DNA of 64,000 nucleotides from Flavobacterium humidisoli (GCF_023272795.1 NZ_CP096829.1:3658001-3722000), one strand, 5' to 3'. Shown: positions 19,201 through 25,842, numbered from the stretch's first letter. A program made the numbers and translations. Notes: generated by a model not told the origin, from the sequence alone.

Positions 19201-21029
19201 ATTTGGTCAGGTCCGGCACTTGTCGCTCCTAGCGTGCTACCAGAAACATTTATAGTCACTGTAGAAACCGAAAAACCACAAGTTGCACCTCCTCCTTTTG
19301 TTATATATTGAAAAACATACGTTCCGGGAATAAGTCCGGAAACCTGAGTATTTATAGCAAAACTATCGGCAATTAAAGCAGTGTTAGGGCCACTAAGCTG
19401 GCTCCAAAAATGCAGTCCCTCTTCTGTTGCAACTCCAGATAAAAGAGTGCTAGTATCTCCGCAGGGCAGGCTTACATCAGAGCCCGCGTTTGAAGGAGTT
19501 GGTTCGCCGGAAACTAAAATATTGAGCGAATCGAATCCGTAATCACAGCCAATAGGAAGTGATCCGTCCTGCCTTCTGATAAATTCAATATTGTATTCCC
19601 CAGACGCTGTAAGGGTAAGTGTTAATGAATTTCCAACATTTTGTAATGCAGTAGGAAATGGGCCCAGCGGTGAACTGCTTGGACCTGTTACAATCCTGTA
19701 TTGGTTATAGCCGGTTCCTGTGACAGTAAGCGGAATTGTAAAAACAGTAGCATTACAGGCTCCTGCCATATCATTACCATTATTGGCTGTAATGGTCCTT
19801 GTTGAACTGTTATACTGCACGATATAATCTTTACTGAAAACACAACCGGTATTATTGTTAGTTAGTGTATATCTAAATCTGTAAGGATCTCCTAAATCTG
19901 AAATATTGGTCACCAGTGTAGTGGGACTCTGAGGTGATGCTATTACAGCACCGCTGTCTCCTTCAATCTGGGTCCACTGAACGGTTTCATCGGCATACAG
20001 AGGTGTTTGCGCTATTAGAGTAACTTGGGTAATGGAAGGGTCACAAAAAAATATATTCTCGTCTCCGCCTGGCAAGGTAGTTACATCCTGTGTTGCCGCA
20101 GGGACCGTAATGGTTACCAGATCATTGCCAGATGCACATGGACCTGTAACAGTCCATCTGAATGTATAAGTGCCCTGAACAAGATTAGAGATTTGTGTAT
20201 TATTCGAATTTGGACTGTTTATCACAGGCGTATTAGGGCCGCTTACAAATGTCCATTGGCCATTCTGTCCATTAAGGCCGCAGCCGCCATAAGTTCCACT
20301 GAGGTTTGTGGTTTGTGTTGTAGTATAGCAATTGCTCAGCGTCTGGTCTGCGCCGGCTGAAACCGGAGTTACGCCGCCATAGTTGGTAACGGTAATTTGG
20401 GATGTTGTTCTGCATCTTTGTCCAGCAGCAAATTCAGGCCCTTCTATAACCCATTGAAGAGTAGTTGTGCCGCAGCTGGTCTGCGGCAACGATATGGTTG
20501 AGGTTGGCAGATTAGGAAAATCAATTATAACTCCTGCATTATTAGCCCCGACGATTTCCCAGTAAGCATTTTCTCCAGGATTTTGAGGAGTATTTGCTGT
20601 AATAGTCAATGTTCCTGAATTATTTGGACAGCTCGCAATATTGCCTCCCGCATTGGCAATTGTAATGGGCTGTACATTTACGACTTTATCCTGATAAGCA
20701 AATATCCCGTCGGCACAGGTTGCACTGTATCGAAATATGTATGTATTGCCGCCCGTGTAACCTGTTACAACTGTACCGGGACTGTTTGGAGTGGCAATAA
20801 CCACTGCCGGTCCGGATATTTGTGTCCATGAAACATTTCCTATAATTGGTGATGGGACATTTCCATTTAAAACCAAGGCGTCGGTTTCGCAGATGGTAAC
20901 ATTCAAAACTCCTGCATTTACGGTACAGTTTTGTGCATTTGCTTTTAAAATTGAGAGAAAAATTAAAACGACAAAAGCTAATTTTTTTGATAAAGTGCAG
21001 ATTCTCCAAGGAAAATAAAATTGTGCCAT
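10215..21029 (-). CDS. Giant multi-repeat surface adhesin with T9SS type B sorting domain
   Basis: 3604 residues from the ATG at 21029 (a TTG at 21035 is also in frame). A long signal peptide ends at KANAQ (about 33). About 15 Ig-like modules follow, most opening with NAGPDQ-type wording followed by a cysteine (to about residue 1415). Then come 16 DUF11 repeats of about 130 residues, most opening ADLSLTKTV and containing VTDLLPSGYT and DPDSTPNN (about 1420-3510). The last 88 residues are the gliding-motility-associated CHU_C/T9SS type B domain (FSPNDDGQNDFF, LEIFNRWGN, LPEGTYFYIL). Abundant D/N-rich loops suggest calcium binding. It should be carried across the outer membrane by the T9SS and held at the surface for adhesion or motility. 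PorP/SprF-like and OmpA genes follow on the same strand. The repeats show recent duplication (13621-14040 and 14401-14820). Confidence 0.92.
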   Translation of the reverse strand: MAQFYFPWRICTLSKKLAFVVLIFLSILKANAQNCTVNAGVLNVTICETDALVLNGNVPSPIIGNVSWTQISGPAVVIATPNSPGTVVTGYTGGNTYIFRYSATCADGIFAYQDKVVNVQPITIANAGGNIASCPNNSGTLTITANTPQNPGENAYWEIVGANNAGVIIDFPNLPTSTISLPQTSCGTTTLQWVIEGPEFAAGQRCRTTSQITVTNYGGVTPVSAGADQTLSNCYTTTQTTNLSGTYGGCGLNGQNGQWTFVSGPNTPVINSPNSNNTQISNLVQGTYTFRWTVTGPCASGNDLVTITVPAATQDVTTLPGGDENIFFCDPSITQVTLIAQTPLYADETVQWTQIEGDSGAVIASPQSPTTLVTNISDLGDPYRFRYTLTNNNTGCVFSKDYIVQYNSSTRTITANNGNDMAGACNATVFTIPLTVTGTGYNQYRIVTGPSSSPLGPFPTALQNVGNSLTLTLTASGEYNIEFIRRQDGSLPIGCDYGFDSLNILVSGEPTPSNAGSDVSLPCGDTSTLLSGVATEEGLHFWSQLSGPNTALIADSFAINTQVSGLIPGTYVFQYITKGGGATCGFSVSTVTINVSGSTLGATSAGPDQIVCSNSQVPLAATPALSGEIGTWSQISGPSTITFSDINDPNSKAMGFSANSAAYELQWTISYLHPGPSCSAPISDTVQIITNNSNAPTNSDAGPDACYPNGTTSFNLSGNTTNPEDFGTWTVVPTTGVTIVNPADPNTEVLVASSGTYTFTWSIENKLRLCLPNESSVMVTIADTPPAADAGPDQQICGNTITMAATASAGSIGTWTRISGSGNYTISNEHDPNAVFTFSNSGYYIFRWTVNAEVCGESFDDINLTIGIPPDAANAGPDQNICNSTSTTMVANAYDSFFESGQWSVLTGAPNQPSIADATNPNTAITGLTAGTYTFRWTITAKSVFLCPGTFDDVVVVVAPAANAGLDQSYCDVNSIQLKGNENSTGTWTLTSTTGNTADVVITQSPPGSYVANATVVPGNSYVFTYTTNSTAFPDSSSCTGSSDSVNVEVYSGASIAPNAGPDQLLCIQDVGGTASLAGNAPPADVAVTEWRFVYQPSGSTAVITTPSAPMTTVTGLNVPGLYILEWAFESTSCRTLSDIVRIEMNEAPSTADAGPDDTVACQTTYQTAAVPPAAGIGTWSFASPGDDPSGGAVVINNPNSPVTTLSNITALGTYRLTWTVSNGPFTSPSLCQPSSDTVEITFNDIPPSVANAGPDQELCNVSTAAMAAQAVTSGLGTWTQVSGPNTANIASPNNENSLMLGLIPGTYEFLWTTTTLNLNGCTSQDSVNITIYQLPSAANAGPDQTIPQFSPVNLNAAAPTAGTGLWTQISGPSTAGFTDNASPTTAVTGTVSGTYVFQWTVSNGNCAVSSDTVTLNILSVADLELTKSVTPVSGSAGDIVTFNIQVFNNNSLGGTVDATNVAVRDYIPSGYTIIPGSANLAGQYNIGDNTISWYNLTVPNGNRITLTFKAAILPSGSYLNTAEIIASDQFDPDSTPNNNILAEDDQDDAAITLDLADLSLQKTVSPTTVSINDNVIFTIRVTNSGPNNASGITVSDHLPPGYTYVSDNGAGKYNNTTGIWNVGSLNNGNTLTLQITAKVNTASAANYINTAEIQTAKQKDPDSTPGNGLPEDDIASANVVLNSADLELSKTVTPTSAAAGEQVNFTINVVNKGPGNATGVNVQDVVPVGYTLVPGSVSNGGTYQVANASINWQNLVLNSGANLNLTFSALVNPTGSYLNTAQITGSDLPDPDSTPNNNVASEDDQDNAEITFIGPSADLSLTKNVVTGNTSPVVGSQVSFELIIRNDGPNNATGVQITDLLPTGYQYVNYSSSAGLYNSTTGIWSVGTVDAGVAESLILDAKVLPTGDYKNITQVIASDLPDPDSNPNNDDGDQSEDDEDNVLLTPIPPSADLSLTKSVSNTTPLVGSTVTFTIITTNHGPQDAALVQVTDLLPSGYTFSNFNATSGTYNSTTGLWTLDILKSSESKTLQINAIVNPTGDYTNIAEVTNSDTPDPNSTPNNGVATEDDYGTATTAPIPQSSDLSLIKTVNTATPLVGSLVTFEVVVTNNGPQDNFGIQVTDVLPSGYTLSGFTVSTGTYDTAAGIWTVGNLASGDAETLQIVAKVNPSGDYLNKAEITAANLPDPDSTPNNGITTEDDYAEVTTAPVPTSADLSLTKIVNNANPLVGSQVTFSIEVTNSGPQEANGVTVTDLLPSGYTYVSYNATTGNYDPVTGLWTVGNIPISDSYTLQITAVVNATGNYTNTAEITASSQPDPDSTPNNGITTEDDYGTATTAPISQSSDLSLIKTVNTATPLVGSLVTFEVVVTNNGPQDNFGIQVTDVLPSGYTFSGFTVSTGTYDTAAGIWTVGNLASGDAETLQIVAKVNPSGDYLNKAEITAANLPDPDSTPNNGITTEDDYAEVTTAPVPTSADLSLTKTVNNANPLVGSLVTFEVVVTNNGPQDTSGVTVTDLLPSGYTYSNFTISTGTYNPATGLWAVGNLISGKSETLQILALVNPTGNYLNVAEVTASSLPDPDSTPNNGVTTEDDYAAAAVTPNAQSADLSLSKTVNDAAPLVGSSIIFEIIATNNGPQNTTGAEVTDLLPSGYTFTNYSATKGTYNALTGKWTIGSFVNGDSQVLRITAIVNPTGNYVNIAEVTASSLPDPNSTPGNGVPTENDYGTATTSPLGQTADLSLTKTVSNATPLIGTPVTFEIIITNQGPQNATGVEVTDLLPSGYTFSNFTATKGTYANTDGKWFIGSLASGDAQTLQLTAIVNGSGNYLNTAEVTASSLPDPDSTPNNGIAAEDDYASATTTPTAPMADLSLTKAIVGGNLSPIFGATITFEITVNNSGPQNATGVQVKDLLPSGYEYVAYSSTAGQYFNTTGIWNLGNIPSGGSESLIIGVKVNPTGDYHNIAEIYASNELDPDSTPNNNVSGEDDISSVLLTPVPAVADLSIEKKVLNNNLTPAVGSQISFSVIVTNSGPSNATGVTIKDILPSGYDYIFYNSTSGTYNPLTGEWNPGIILPGNSHTLVINVFVKSPTGAANEYLNTAEIMTADQHDPDSTPGNGVTTEDDYSSISVTPVIVMADLSISKTALNQDAVQDVGSTVIFTVTVTNDGPADASGVAVKDLLPSGFTYLTSSPTSGLYNFVTGVWNVGNIVSGTDQSLDIYTRVNPPSGAANEYTNTTEIIASNLPDPDSTPNNGVTTEDDYDSLQINVGVADLSLEKTASNKNANVDDVVMFTLQLNNTGPSTATGVAVEDLIPLGFKNISNINNGGIFSKNIIKWANLTVPVGGITLTYEVTVANPFGLESVDYVNIAQVTASNQFDPDSTPNNDNGDQSEDDEDSEFINIPSTDVAINKEVDKTDVPMDTQVTFTITAENLGNLTATNVEVQDALPKGYSLVNSSVTSGSYDAKIGIWSIPVINKGTVQTLTLTVKVVDFNDYLNNAHLIKLDQIDTNSANNQDSATVSPNCLKIYNEFSPNDDGQNDFFYIDCIERYPNNQLEIFNRWGNLVYYQKGYKNTWDGKEEGSAKTLPEGTYFYILDLGDGSKKTSGWVYLK
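13621..14040 (-). repeat. Near-identical DUF11 repeat unit, copy A
   Basis: These 420 bases match 14401-14820 with seven mismatches counted by eye. The copies are 780 bases apart, which is two DUF11 units. The neighbouring units are clearly more diverged, so this is a recent in-frame duplication inside the adhesin gene. Confidence 0.9.
14401..14820 (-). repeat. Near-identical DUF11 repeat unit, copy B
   Basis: Partner of the copy at 13621-14040. Identity falls off sharply after 14820, where the sequence returns to normal inter-repeat divergence, marking one edge of the duplicated tract. Confidence 0.9.
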
Positions 21030-21239
21030 AAGCAATCAGGAATAGAGAGGAGGCGAAAAAAATGTATAACCACCTTAAATTAATAAATTGATTTTGAGCA
21101 TTAGTTAGTTAAGGTTTTTGAATATAATTTGGGGATACTCAAATTTAAAGAAAGATGATCGTAGATTTATTTTTTCTATGTTGCATATTATAAAATGGAA
21201 CAAAAAAAGAAATGTGAAACAATAAAAGTATTGTTATAT
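21030..21239. other. Upstream region of the adhesin operon
   Basis: About 210 AT-rich bases between the adhesin start and the terminator of the barrel gene. It must hold the promoter of the adhesin operon. I see only a weak minus-strand match (TACATTTT near 21060) and no convincing partner element. No ORF or RNA gene is visible. Confidence 0.4.
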
Positions 21240-21286
21240 GAAAACAAAAAAGCTCTAAATATTTAATTTAGAGCTTTTTTGTTTTC
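21240..21286 (-). terminator. Long perfect-stem terminator after the BamA-like gene
   Basis: A 21-base perfect stem (21240-21260 with 21266-21286) contains AGCTCTAAAT and its reverse complement around a five-base loop, flanked by A- and T-rich arms. It starts three bases beyond the stop codon of the minus-strand barrel gene. Confidence 0.85.
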
Positions 21287-21288
21287 AA

Positions 21289-22356
21289 TTAAAATGCTTC
21301 GCCAATTCTAAAATAAATTCCCCAGTCTCCTTTACCGACTGCGCCGTCCAGACCGACATTGAATTTTGATTTTTTGAAAGGATTGTATCGGTAACCAACG
21401 CCGCCTCCAGGATACATTTTCCAGTCAAAGTTTGGAGTATCAGAACCGTAAATGGTTGCGATACCAAAAAAGCCGACCAATCCCATTTTCTTTCCAAAGT
21501 TATATCGGTATTCTCCTTGAATGTCCATTAACCCTGAACCTCTGTATTTTCCTTCAGAATAACCGCGAATATCTGTTCCGCCAATAGTACTCTGCTGTTC
21601 AAAAGCGACATTTCCCAGTCCGAACTTTCCATAAAAACGTGCAGCGATAACATCTTTGCCTTCGCGATTGGGAAAATATTTGTTGGCCTGAAAAGAAATT
21701 CGATTCGATGCTAATTCGTTGTCTAAAAATTTAGGATAAGTAGACCAGTCCATTCTAATTTTGTAACCAGTTGTCGGATAGTAAACGGCATCTCTCGTAT
21801 CGTACAATAAATTAAAGACAACTGCATTACTGTGAGAAATAGAAGAAGGAGAAATGTTATCTTCATAAACTGTATTGTAATGGGCATAAGTATAAGAAAG
21901 TCCGCCATAAAACTTGCCAACAATTTTACGCTGGCCTCCAATGCTCAATACAGTTGTTTTGGTTCCATAATCGTAAAAATCGGGCTGGTCAATATCATCC
22001 ACATAAAACTGTGAATTCTGATTTCCGGTAAAAAAGAAAAATTTCAAACGCCATTTGTCTTCATTTAAATACCATTTATTAAAAAAGGCCAAAGCGTACG
22101 ATTTATTTGTGGTATAAATGGCCGACATTCCAGATAATGATTTAGGTGAGATCGTATCGGCTTCATTGACTCTGTACATCATCATCGGAATTGCGCCAAA
22201 CATAAAATCAAGATTCCGATTATAGCTTAGATAAGGCATTATTCGCAGTTCGATTTTCTTTTCTTTTGTTTTTTTCGGAACCGAATCGGTAATTTTTTGA
22301 CCGGAACAAGGAGAAATAAAAGCTGTAAAAAAGAGTAAAAGTAGAAAATGCCTCAT
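21289..22356 (-). CDS. BamA/Omp85-type surface antigen barrel protein
   Basis: 355 residues with signal peptide to about CSGQ (20). The body is a transmembrane beta-barrel of the Omp85/D15 surface-antigen type: alternating aromatic strands (LSYTYAHYNTVYED, VVFNLLYDTRDAVYYPTTGYK) and the family motif IGGTDIRGYSEGKYRG near residue 255, which corresponds to the lid-lock RGF/Y region. The POTRA domains of full BamA are absent, so it is a barrel-only member of unknown cargo. It stands alone with its own terminator. Its role could be lipid, enzyme or ion passage at the outer membrane; nothing in the context decides this. Confidence 0.78.
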   Translation of the reverse strand: MRHFLLLLFFTAFISPCSGQKITDSVPKKTKEKKIELRIMPYLSYNRNLDFMFGAIPMMMYRVNEADTISPKSLSGMSAIYTTNKSYALAFFNKWYLNEDKWRLKFFFFTGNQNSQFYVDDIDQPDFYDYGTKTTVLSIGGQRKIVGKFYGGLSYTYAHYNTVYEDNISPSSISHSNAVVFNLLYDTRDAVYYPTTGYKIRMDWSTYPKFLDNELASNRISFQANKYFPNREGKDVIAARFYGKFGLGNVAFEQQSTIGGTDIRGYSEGKYRGSGLMDIQGEYRYNFGKKMGLVGFFGIATIYGSDTPNFDWKMYPGGGVGYRYNPFKKSKFNVGLDGAVGKGDWGIYFRIGEAF

Positions 22357-22470
22357 TGTATAATTTGTTTAGTGAAAATTACATTGGCTTATTATTCTTA
22401 AATGATGCTTTTTTGGGTATATGTAAATTTAAATAAAAAATGTAAGTTTTTGATATAAAAACAATTAAGT

Positions 22471-23667
22471 TTAAACTGACGGGTTAAATATGGAAAGTAA
22501 TCTTTCTAGGGCATTTTTAGAATGCAGTTGTTCGCCGTTGCTTAAAGTGTCATTCAAGGCTTTTGTTGCTCTTTTTAGCATTCTTTTTTCAAAATAAGAA
22601 ATAGCAATTTTCCTATCAGAAAATAGATTATTTGTTAAACAATCTGCCAATTCAAAAGCATCAAGCATAGCCAGATTAGCGCCTTTTCCTGCAAAAGGAG
22701 GCATTCTATGCGCTGAATCGCCAATAATTATCAGGTTTTCTTGGGTTTCCCAAGATTGGTTTTGCGGAAAATAATACTGTGGGCGAAATATAAAGTGCAA
22801 TTCTTTACTTTTAAAAAATTCATGCCAATCAGAGCTCCAATCTTTGTAAACCTCTTTAAACCAATCAAAAATCTTCTGATTGTTTTTAAAATCCAAATCA
22901 TTTTCTGCAATCCAGTTTTCAGGAATTTTACTGCTAAGAAGAAACATTAAAGAACCATCTCCTTTTGTGCCGTACATAATGGTCTGTTCATTTCCTAAAG
23001 CCAGCACTTTTCCGCCTTTTGAAAATTCAAAAAGCTTGGGAGCATTTTCTTGGGCATTATAAATTGTACCTTCAATCATCGTTATGCCAGAATAAATAGG
23101 TTTTTGCGTGCTTAGATAAGAACGAATCTTAGAATTTGCTCCATCTGCGCCAATTACCAAATCGGCATAGATGTTTTTTCCATTTTTAAAGAACAATCTC
23201 CAGCCATTATTTTCTTTTTCCATTGAAATGAAATGACTGTCCCAAACAATAGTTTCTGGTAAAAGCGAATGCAATAAAATAGCTCGAAGTTCTGAGCGAT
23301 CTATTTCTGGACGTGGTTTTGAGATATCCTGAAGTGAATCATGGTTTGCGTTTGAGGTTTCTTGAAAAATCGTTTTTTGAATAGTATGCTCGTCAAATTT
23401 CAATTCAAAATTCTGATTTACAATTCGGGCTTTACTGGCATTTGGGCGAATCTTTTTGTAAAACTCATCTAGTAAATTTGCCTTTTCCATGGCTATTAAC
23501 CCTGAATCTTCATGTAAATCTAAAGGCGAACCTTGTATGCGAACTTTTGAATCGAGGTCTCTTTCGTAAACCTTTACATTTATATTTTGCAACTGTAAAA
23601 GACGGGCTAAAACTAAACCGCCCATTCCGCCACCAACAATGGCGACCTGTTTATTTTGTAGTAACAT
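22471..23667 (-). CDS. FAD-dependent monooxygenase, TetX-like
   Basis: 398 residues of the class A flavoprotein monooxygenase fold: N-terminal dinucleotide motif VAIVGGGMGGL (about 8-18), the substrate-side GSPLDLHEDSG and EIDRSELRAILL, the middle DG-type motif VIGADGANSKIRSYL, and GDSAHRMPPFAGKGAN (G316 to N331) binding the FAD phosphate and ribose. Wording and spacing are closest, from memory, to the tetracycline-inactivating TetX group. By eye alignment the TetX drug-contact residues Gln192, Arg213 and His234 are replaced here by Glu, Lys and Met, so drug activity is doubtful. It lies 29 bases after an AraC-type regulator on the same strand, which probably controls it. The natural substrate is an unknown aromatic or polycyclic compound. 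Confidence 0.85.
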   Translation of the reverse strand: MLLQNKQVAIVGGGMGGLVLARLLQLQNINVKVYERDLDSKVRIQGSPLDLHEDSGLIAMEKANLLDEFYKKIRPNASKARIVNQNFELKFDEHTIQKTIFQETSNANHDSLQDISKPRPEIDRSELRAILLHSLLPETIVWDSHFISMEKENNGWRLFFKNGKNIYADLVIGADGANSKIRSYLSTQKPIYSGITMIEGTIYNAQENAPKLFEFSKGGKVLALGNEQTIMYGTKGDGSLMFLLSSKIPENWIAENDLDFKNNQKIFDWFKEVYKDWSSDWHEFFKSKELHFIFRPQYYFPQNQSWETQENLIIIGDSAHRMPPFAGKGANLAMLDAFELADCLTNNLFSDRKIAISYFEKRMLKRATKALNDTLSNGEQLHSKNALERLLSIFNPSV

Positions 23668-23696
23668 AGTTTGTAGTTAAAATCTATGTTGCAAAA

Positions 23697-24455
23697 TTAT
23701 TTAGAGGAAAGAGCAGATAATAGTATAAATCGGTCGTTTTTGTTTTGAAAAAGCTCTTTTGGCAGCGAACCCGAAATTTTCTTGATTTCTTTAATAAAAT
23801 GTGTCTGATCTGTAAAATTTTCTTCTGGAAAAAGTTTCCCTTTAGCAATATGTTCTAATGAAGCACGAAAACGAAGAATGGAACAATAGGCCTTTAACGA
23901 AATACCAAAATATTGATTAAAATAGCGATTAATTTGACGGCTGCTCCAATTAGATTGTTCCGATAATTCTTTTACTGTCAGATTTCCGTTGGTTTCATAA
24001 ATGAGTCTGAATAGTTTTTGTTTTCGATTGTCTATTTCCTTTACTAATAAAGACTCGATTTTTGAAGAAGCTTTTTCGCAAAACAATTCAAAATCATCTA
24101 AATCATTTTCATTAAAATCCCAAAAATGGTTTTCGAGCAGTTTTCCTGAGTTCAAAATTTCAACAATGCTTTCGTGAAAAACATACTCAACAGCAGGGAG
24201 TTTAAAGCTAATTACAAATGTTTGGCTGCTTGCAGGAATTTCTCCTTTTTCGTATTGCTGAGTTCCTAAGCCTAAAAGTCTAATTTGAAAAGAGGTTTCA
24301 GCGGTCTTTATCAAAGACAAATCAATTCGTCCATCAGGAAGACCGATAGTTTCCAATTTTTGATCCGATTTATTTTGCATACACCAAAAGCTATCCACAA
24401 AATCTGAAAGGTTTTTGTTGGGTTTAATGGACTTGTATATTAAATCGTTGAACAT
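23697..24455 (-). CDS. AraC-family transcriptional regulator
   Basis: 252 residues. The N-terminal half (about 1-140) resembles the sensor domain often seen with small AraC proteins (DFVDSFWCMQN, GLPDGRIDLSL). The C-terminal third (about 155-245) has the two helix-turn-helix units, with LTVKELSEQSNWSSRQINRYF in part as the first recognition unit and FGISLKAY after it. It is the upstream partner of the TetX-like monooxygenase. A minus-strand -7 box TATTTTTG lies at 24501-24508, but its -33 partner is not clear. The inducer is unknown. Confidence 0.85.
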   Translation of the reverse strand: MFNDLIYKSIKPNKNLSDFVDSFWCMQNKSDQKLETIGLPDGRIDLSLIKTAETSFQIRLLGLGTQQYEKGEIPASSQTFVISFKLPAVEYVFHESIVEILNSGKLLENHFWDFNENDLDDFELFCEKASSKIESLLVKEIDNRKQKLFRLIYETNGNLTVKELSEQSNWSSRQINRYFNQYFGISLKAYCSILRFRASLEHIAKGKLFPEENFTDQTHFIKEIKKISGSLPKELFQNKNDRFILLSALSSK

Positions 24456-24561
24456 TTCATCAAGTTTAAAGCGAAATTATACAATTTGTTGATCATTTTT
24501 CAAAAATAAGGATACCTCTAAAAGGGGTGTATTGAGGTTTCTGCTTTCGAAAAAATGATGA

Positions 24562-24579
24562 TGAAAAACTTAACATTGG
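24562..24579 (+). repeat. 18-base direct repeat, copy 1
   Basis: TGAAAAACTTAACATTGG, exact copy of 24626-24643, start-to-start distance 64 bases. This copy lies upstream of the promoter and could be an activator or duplicated operator site. Confidence 0.8.
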
Positions 24580-24625
24580 GTAATATGTTGGTTTTTAGGT
24601 AAATATCCGAATATTTTTTTGCTAG

Positions 24626-24643
24626 TGAAAAACTTAACATTGG
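24626..24643 (+). repeat. 18-base direct repeat, copy 2
   Basis: Second copy of the 18-mer. Its last bases supply the TTG of the predicted -33 element, so a protein bound here would touch RNA polymerase. Confidence 0.8.
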
Positions 24644-24669
24644 CGAATGTCTTTTTCAATCTATCTTTG
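24640..24669 (+). promoter_or_regulatory. Consensus Bacteroidota promoter of the lysine-rich gene
   Basis: TTG at 24640-24642, 19 bases, then TATCTTTG at 24662-24669, a full match to the TAnnTTTG form. It predicts a leader of about 90 bases before the start codon at 24766. Confidence 0.75.
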
Positions 24670-24765
24670 TTTATTATTTTTTGATGTTAATTTAATGATT
24701 TAATAACATTAAAAATTAGTTTAATTAAAAATAAATTTAATCAATTTCTTAAAATTAACAGAATA

Positions 24766-25281
24766 ATGGCAAAAGAAATACTTGTTGATGAAATCAATCA
24801 GGAGGCAGAAGCTGTTTCGGTTATCTCTAATGACGAAATCGAGCAAAAAGAGACTCCAGTTTTAGAATCTGCTGTAACTCCAGAAGCAAAACCAAAACCT
24901 AAAAGAGCTCCAAAAAAAGTGGCAGAAAAAGAGGTTAGTACGGCCGAAGAAGAACTGCAAGAACCAAAACAAATAGAAGAAATTTCATCTGAGGCTGAAG
25001 AAGAAACATTTGAAGAAAACAACGATCAGCCAAAATCTAAAAAGAATAAAAAAATGAAAGAAAAAGACAAAGAGAAAAAAGAGAAAAAGAAAAAAGCTGT
25101 TGCTAAGAAAAAAGAAAAAGCAAAAGATAAAAAGAAGGAGAAAGCTAAAAAAGCAAAACTAAAAGCGCAAGCAAAAAAGAAAGCAAAAGCTAAAAAAGCG
25201 AAAGACAAAGCAAAAGCTAAAAAAATCGCAAAAAAGAAAGCGAAAAGATCTAAAGCAAAAAAGAATAGTAAAAAGAAATAA
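24766..25281 (+). CDS. Lysine/alanine-rich histone-like protein with acidic N-terminal half
   Basis: 171 residues with no recognised enzyme domain. Residues 1-88 are acidic, rich in E with scattered P and T. Residues 91-171 are extremely basic: 47 of the last 81 are lysine and most others alanine, in KKAK/KAKK runs like the tails of histone H1-like proteins (Chlamydia Hc1, AlgP). No signal peptide or membrane segment is present, so it is probably cytoplasmic and binds DNA or RNA. The acidic half may shield or tune the basic tail. The repetitive A-rich coding may be partly low-complexity drift, but the strong promoter and clean terminator argue for an expressed gene. Confidence 0.75.
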   Translation: MAKEILVDEINQEAEAVSVISNDEIEQKETPVLESAVTPEAKPKPKRAPKKVAEKEVSTAEEELQEPKQIEEISSEAEEETFEENNDQPKSKKNKKMKEKDKEKKEKKKKAVAKKKEKAKDKKKEKAKKAKLKAQAKKKAKAKKAKDKAKAKKIAKKKAKRSKAKKNSKKK

Positions 25282-25320
25282 TCTTTAATTAGATAATTGA
25301 TTTTGCAATTAGAATTTTAT

Positions 25321-25360
25321 AAAAAATGCTGTACAACAGGATAGCCGTACAGCATTTTTT
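25321..25360. terminator. Bidirectional terminator
   Basis: AAAAAATGCTGTAC (25321-25334) pairs perfectly with GTACAGCATTTTTT (25347-25360). It sits between the convergent lysine-rich and ridA-like genes, with A/T runs on both sides. Confidence 0.88.
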
Positions 25361-25373
25361 ATTTTAATCCAGA

Positions 25374-25763
25374 TTATTTTACAACTGTTGCTTCCAATTC
25401 TACTTTTAAGGTTTCGAAAAGGCTTTTTACTTCCAGCAATGTCGTAGCCTGAGTAATATTATGTTTATTGATCCAGTCTTGTAAAATGTTAAAATGAGGC
25501 CAGAGTTCGGCTGTAGAAGTCGTATAAATATTTAAACGCACGATTCCGTTACATTCATATCCTGCTTCTGTTATAACTTGTTCTAGATTTTTTAAGGTTT
25601 GAATAATTTGAGACTCCATGTTCTCATTGCTTGAAATTCCCTCTGCACTTATAGCCGTTTGTCCAGATACGTATAATGTTCCTTCTGGATTTTTTATTTC
25701 AACTGCCTGCGCATAGCTACGTTTATCTTGCCATTTCCAAGGATTTATAACTCTTTTTTCCAT
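25374..25763 (-). CDS. RidA/YjgF-family protein
   Basis: 129 residues, full length for the family. Motifs: the N-terminal SYAQAVEI and LYVSGQTAI strand, QTLKNLEQVITEAG helix and VRLNIYTTS, the arginine of which belongs to the reactive imine site in active RidA members. The usual C-terminal P-x-A-R-x-x-x segment is not obvious (TQATTLLEVKSLF), so deaminase activity on 2-aminoacrylate is uncertain. It may be one of the divergent Rid subfamilies with other ligands. It is the third gene after the zinc-ribbon/Crp pair on the same strand, with a Crp-type palindrome in the gap before it. Confidence 0.82.
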   Translation of the reverse strand: MEKRVINPWKWQDKRSYAQAVEIKNPEGTLYVSGQTAISAEGISSNENMESQIIQTLKNLEQVITEAGYECNGIVRLNIYTTSTAELWPHFNILQDWINKHNITQATTLLEVKSLFETLKVELEATVVK

Positions 25764-25842
25764 CTTTATTTTGTTTTAAATTATAAAGACAAAATTCAGA
25801 TTTATCAAGGATTTAAGCTGTTGATATTCCTCACAAATAAAA

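Larger units (their letters stand above)
24456..24765. other. 310-base intergenic region with direct repeats and a promoter
   Basis: Between the divergent AraC and lysine-rich genes. It contains an exact 18-base direct repeat (24562-24579 and 24626-24643), a consensus plus-strand promoter (24640-24669) and an AT-rich leader of about 90 bases. No ORF or RNA gene is visible. Confidence 0.6.

Noticed and set aside
20025..20360. 111-codon and other plus-strand frames opposite the adhesin
   Set aside because: All are shadows of the repeat-rich adhesin gene, without start signals or domain patterns.
21030..21035. TTG start giving two extra residues for the adhesin
   Set aside because: The ATG at 21029 is the more usual start and the signal peptide is intact with it.
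22471..23667. Calling the monooxygenase a tetracycline-resistance gene
   Set aside because: The drug-contact residues do not appear conserved by eye, and family resemblance alone does not show that activity.
25026..25208. Minus-strand frame with strings of F, A and S that looks like a membrane peptide
   Set aside because: It is the reverse complement of the lysine/alanine-rich coding region; the apparent hydrophobicity is a composition artefact.
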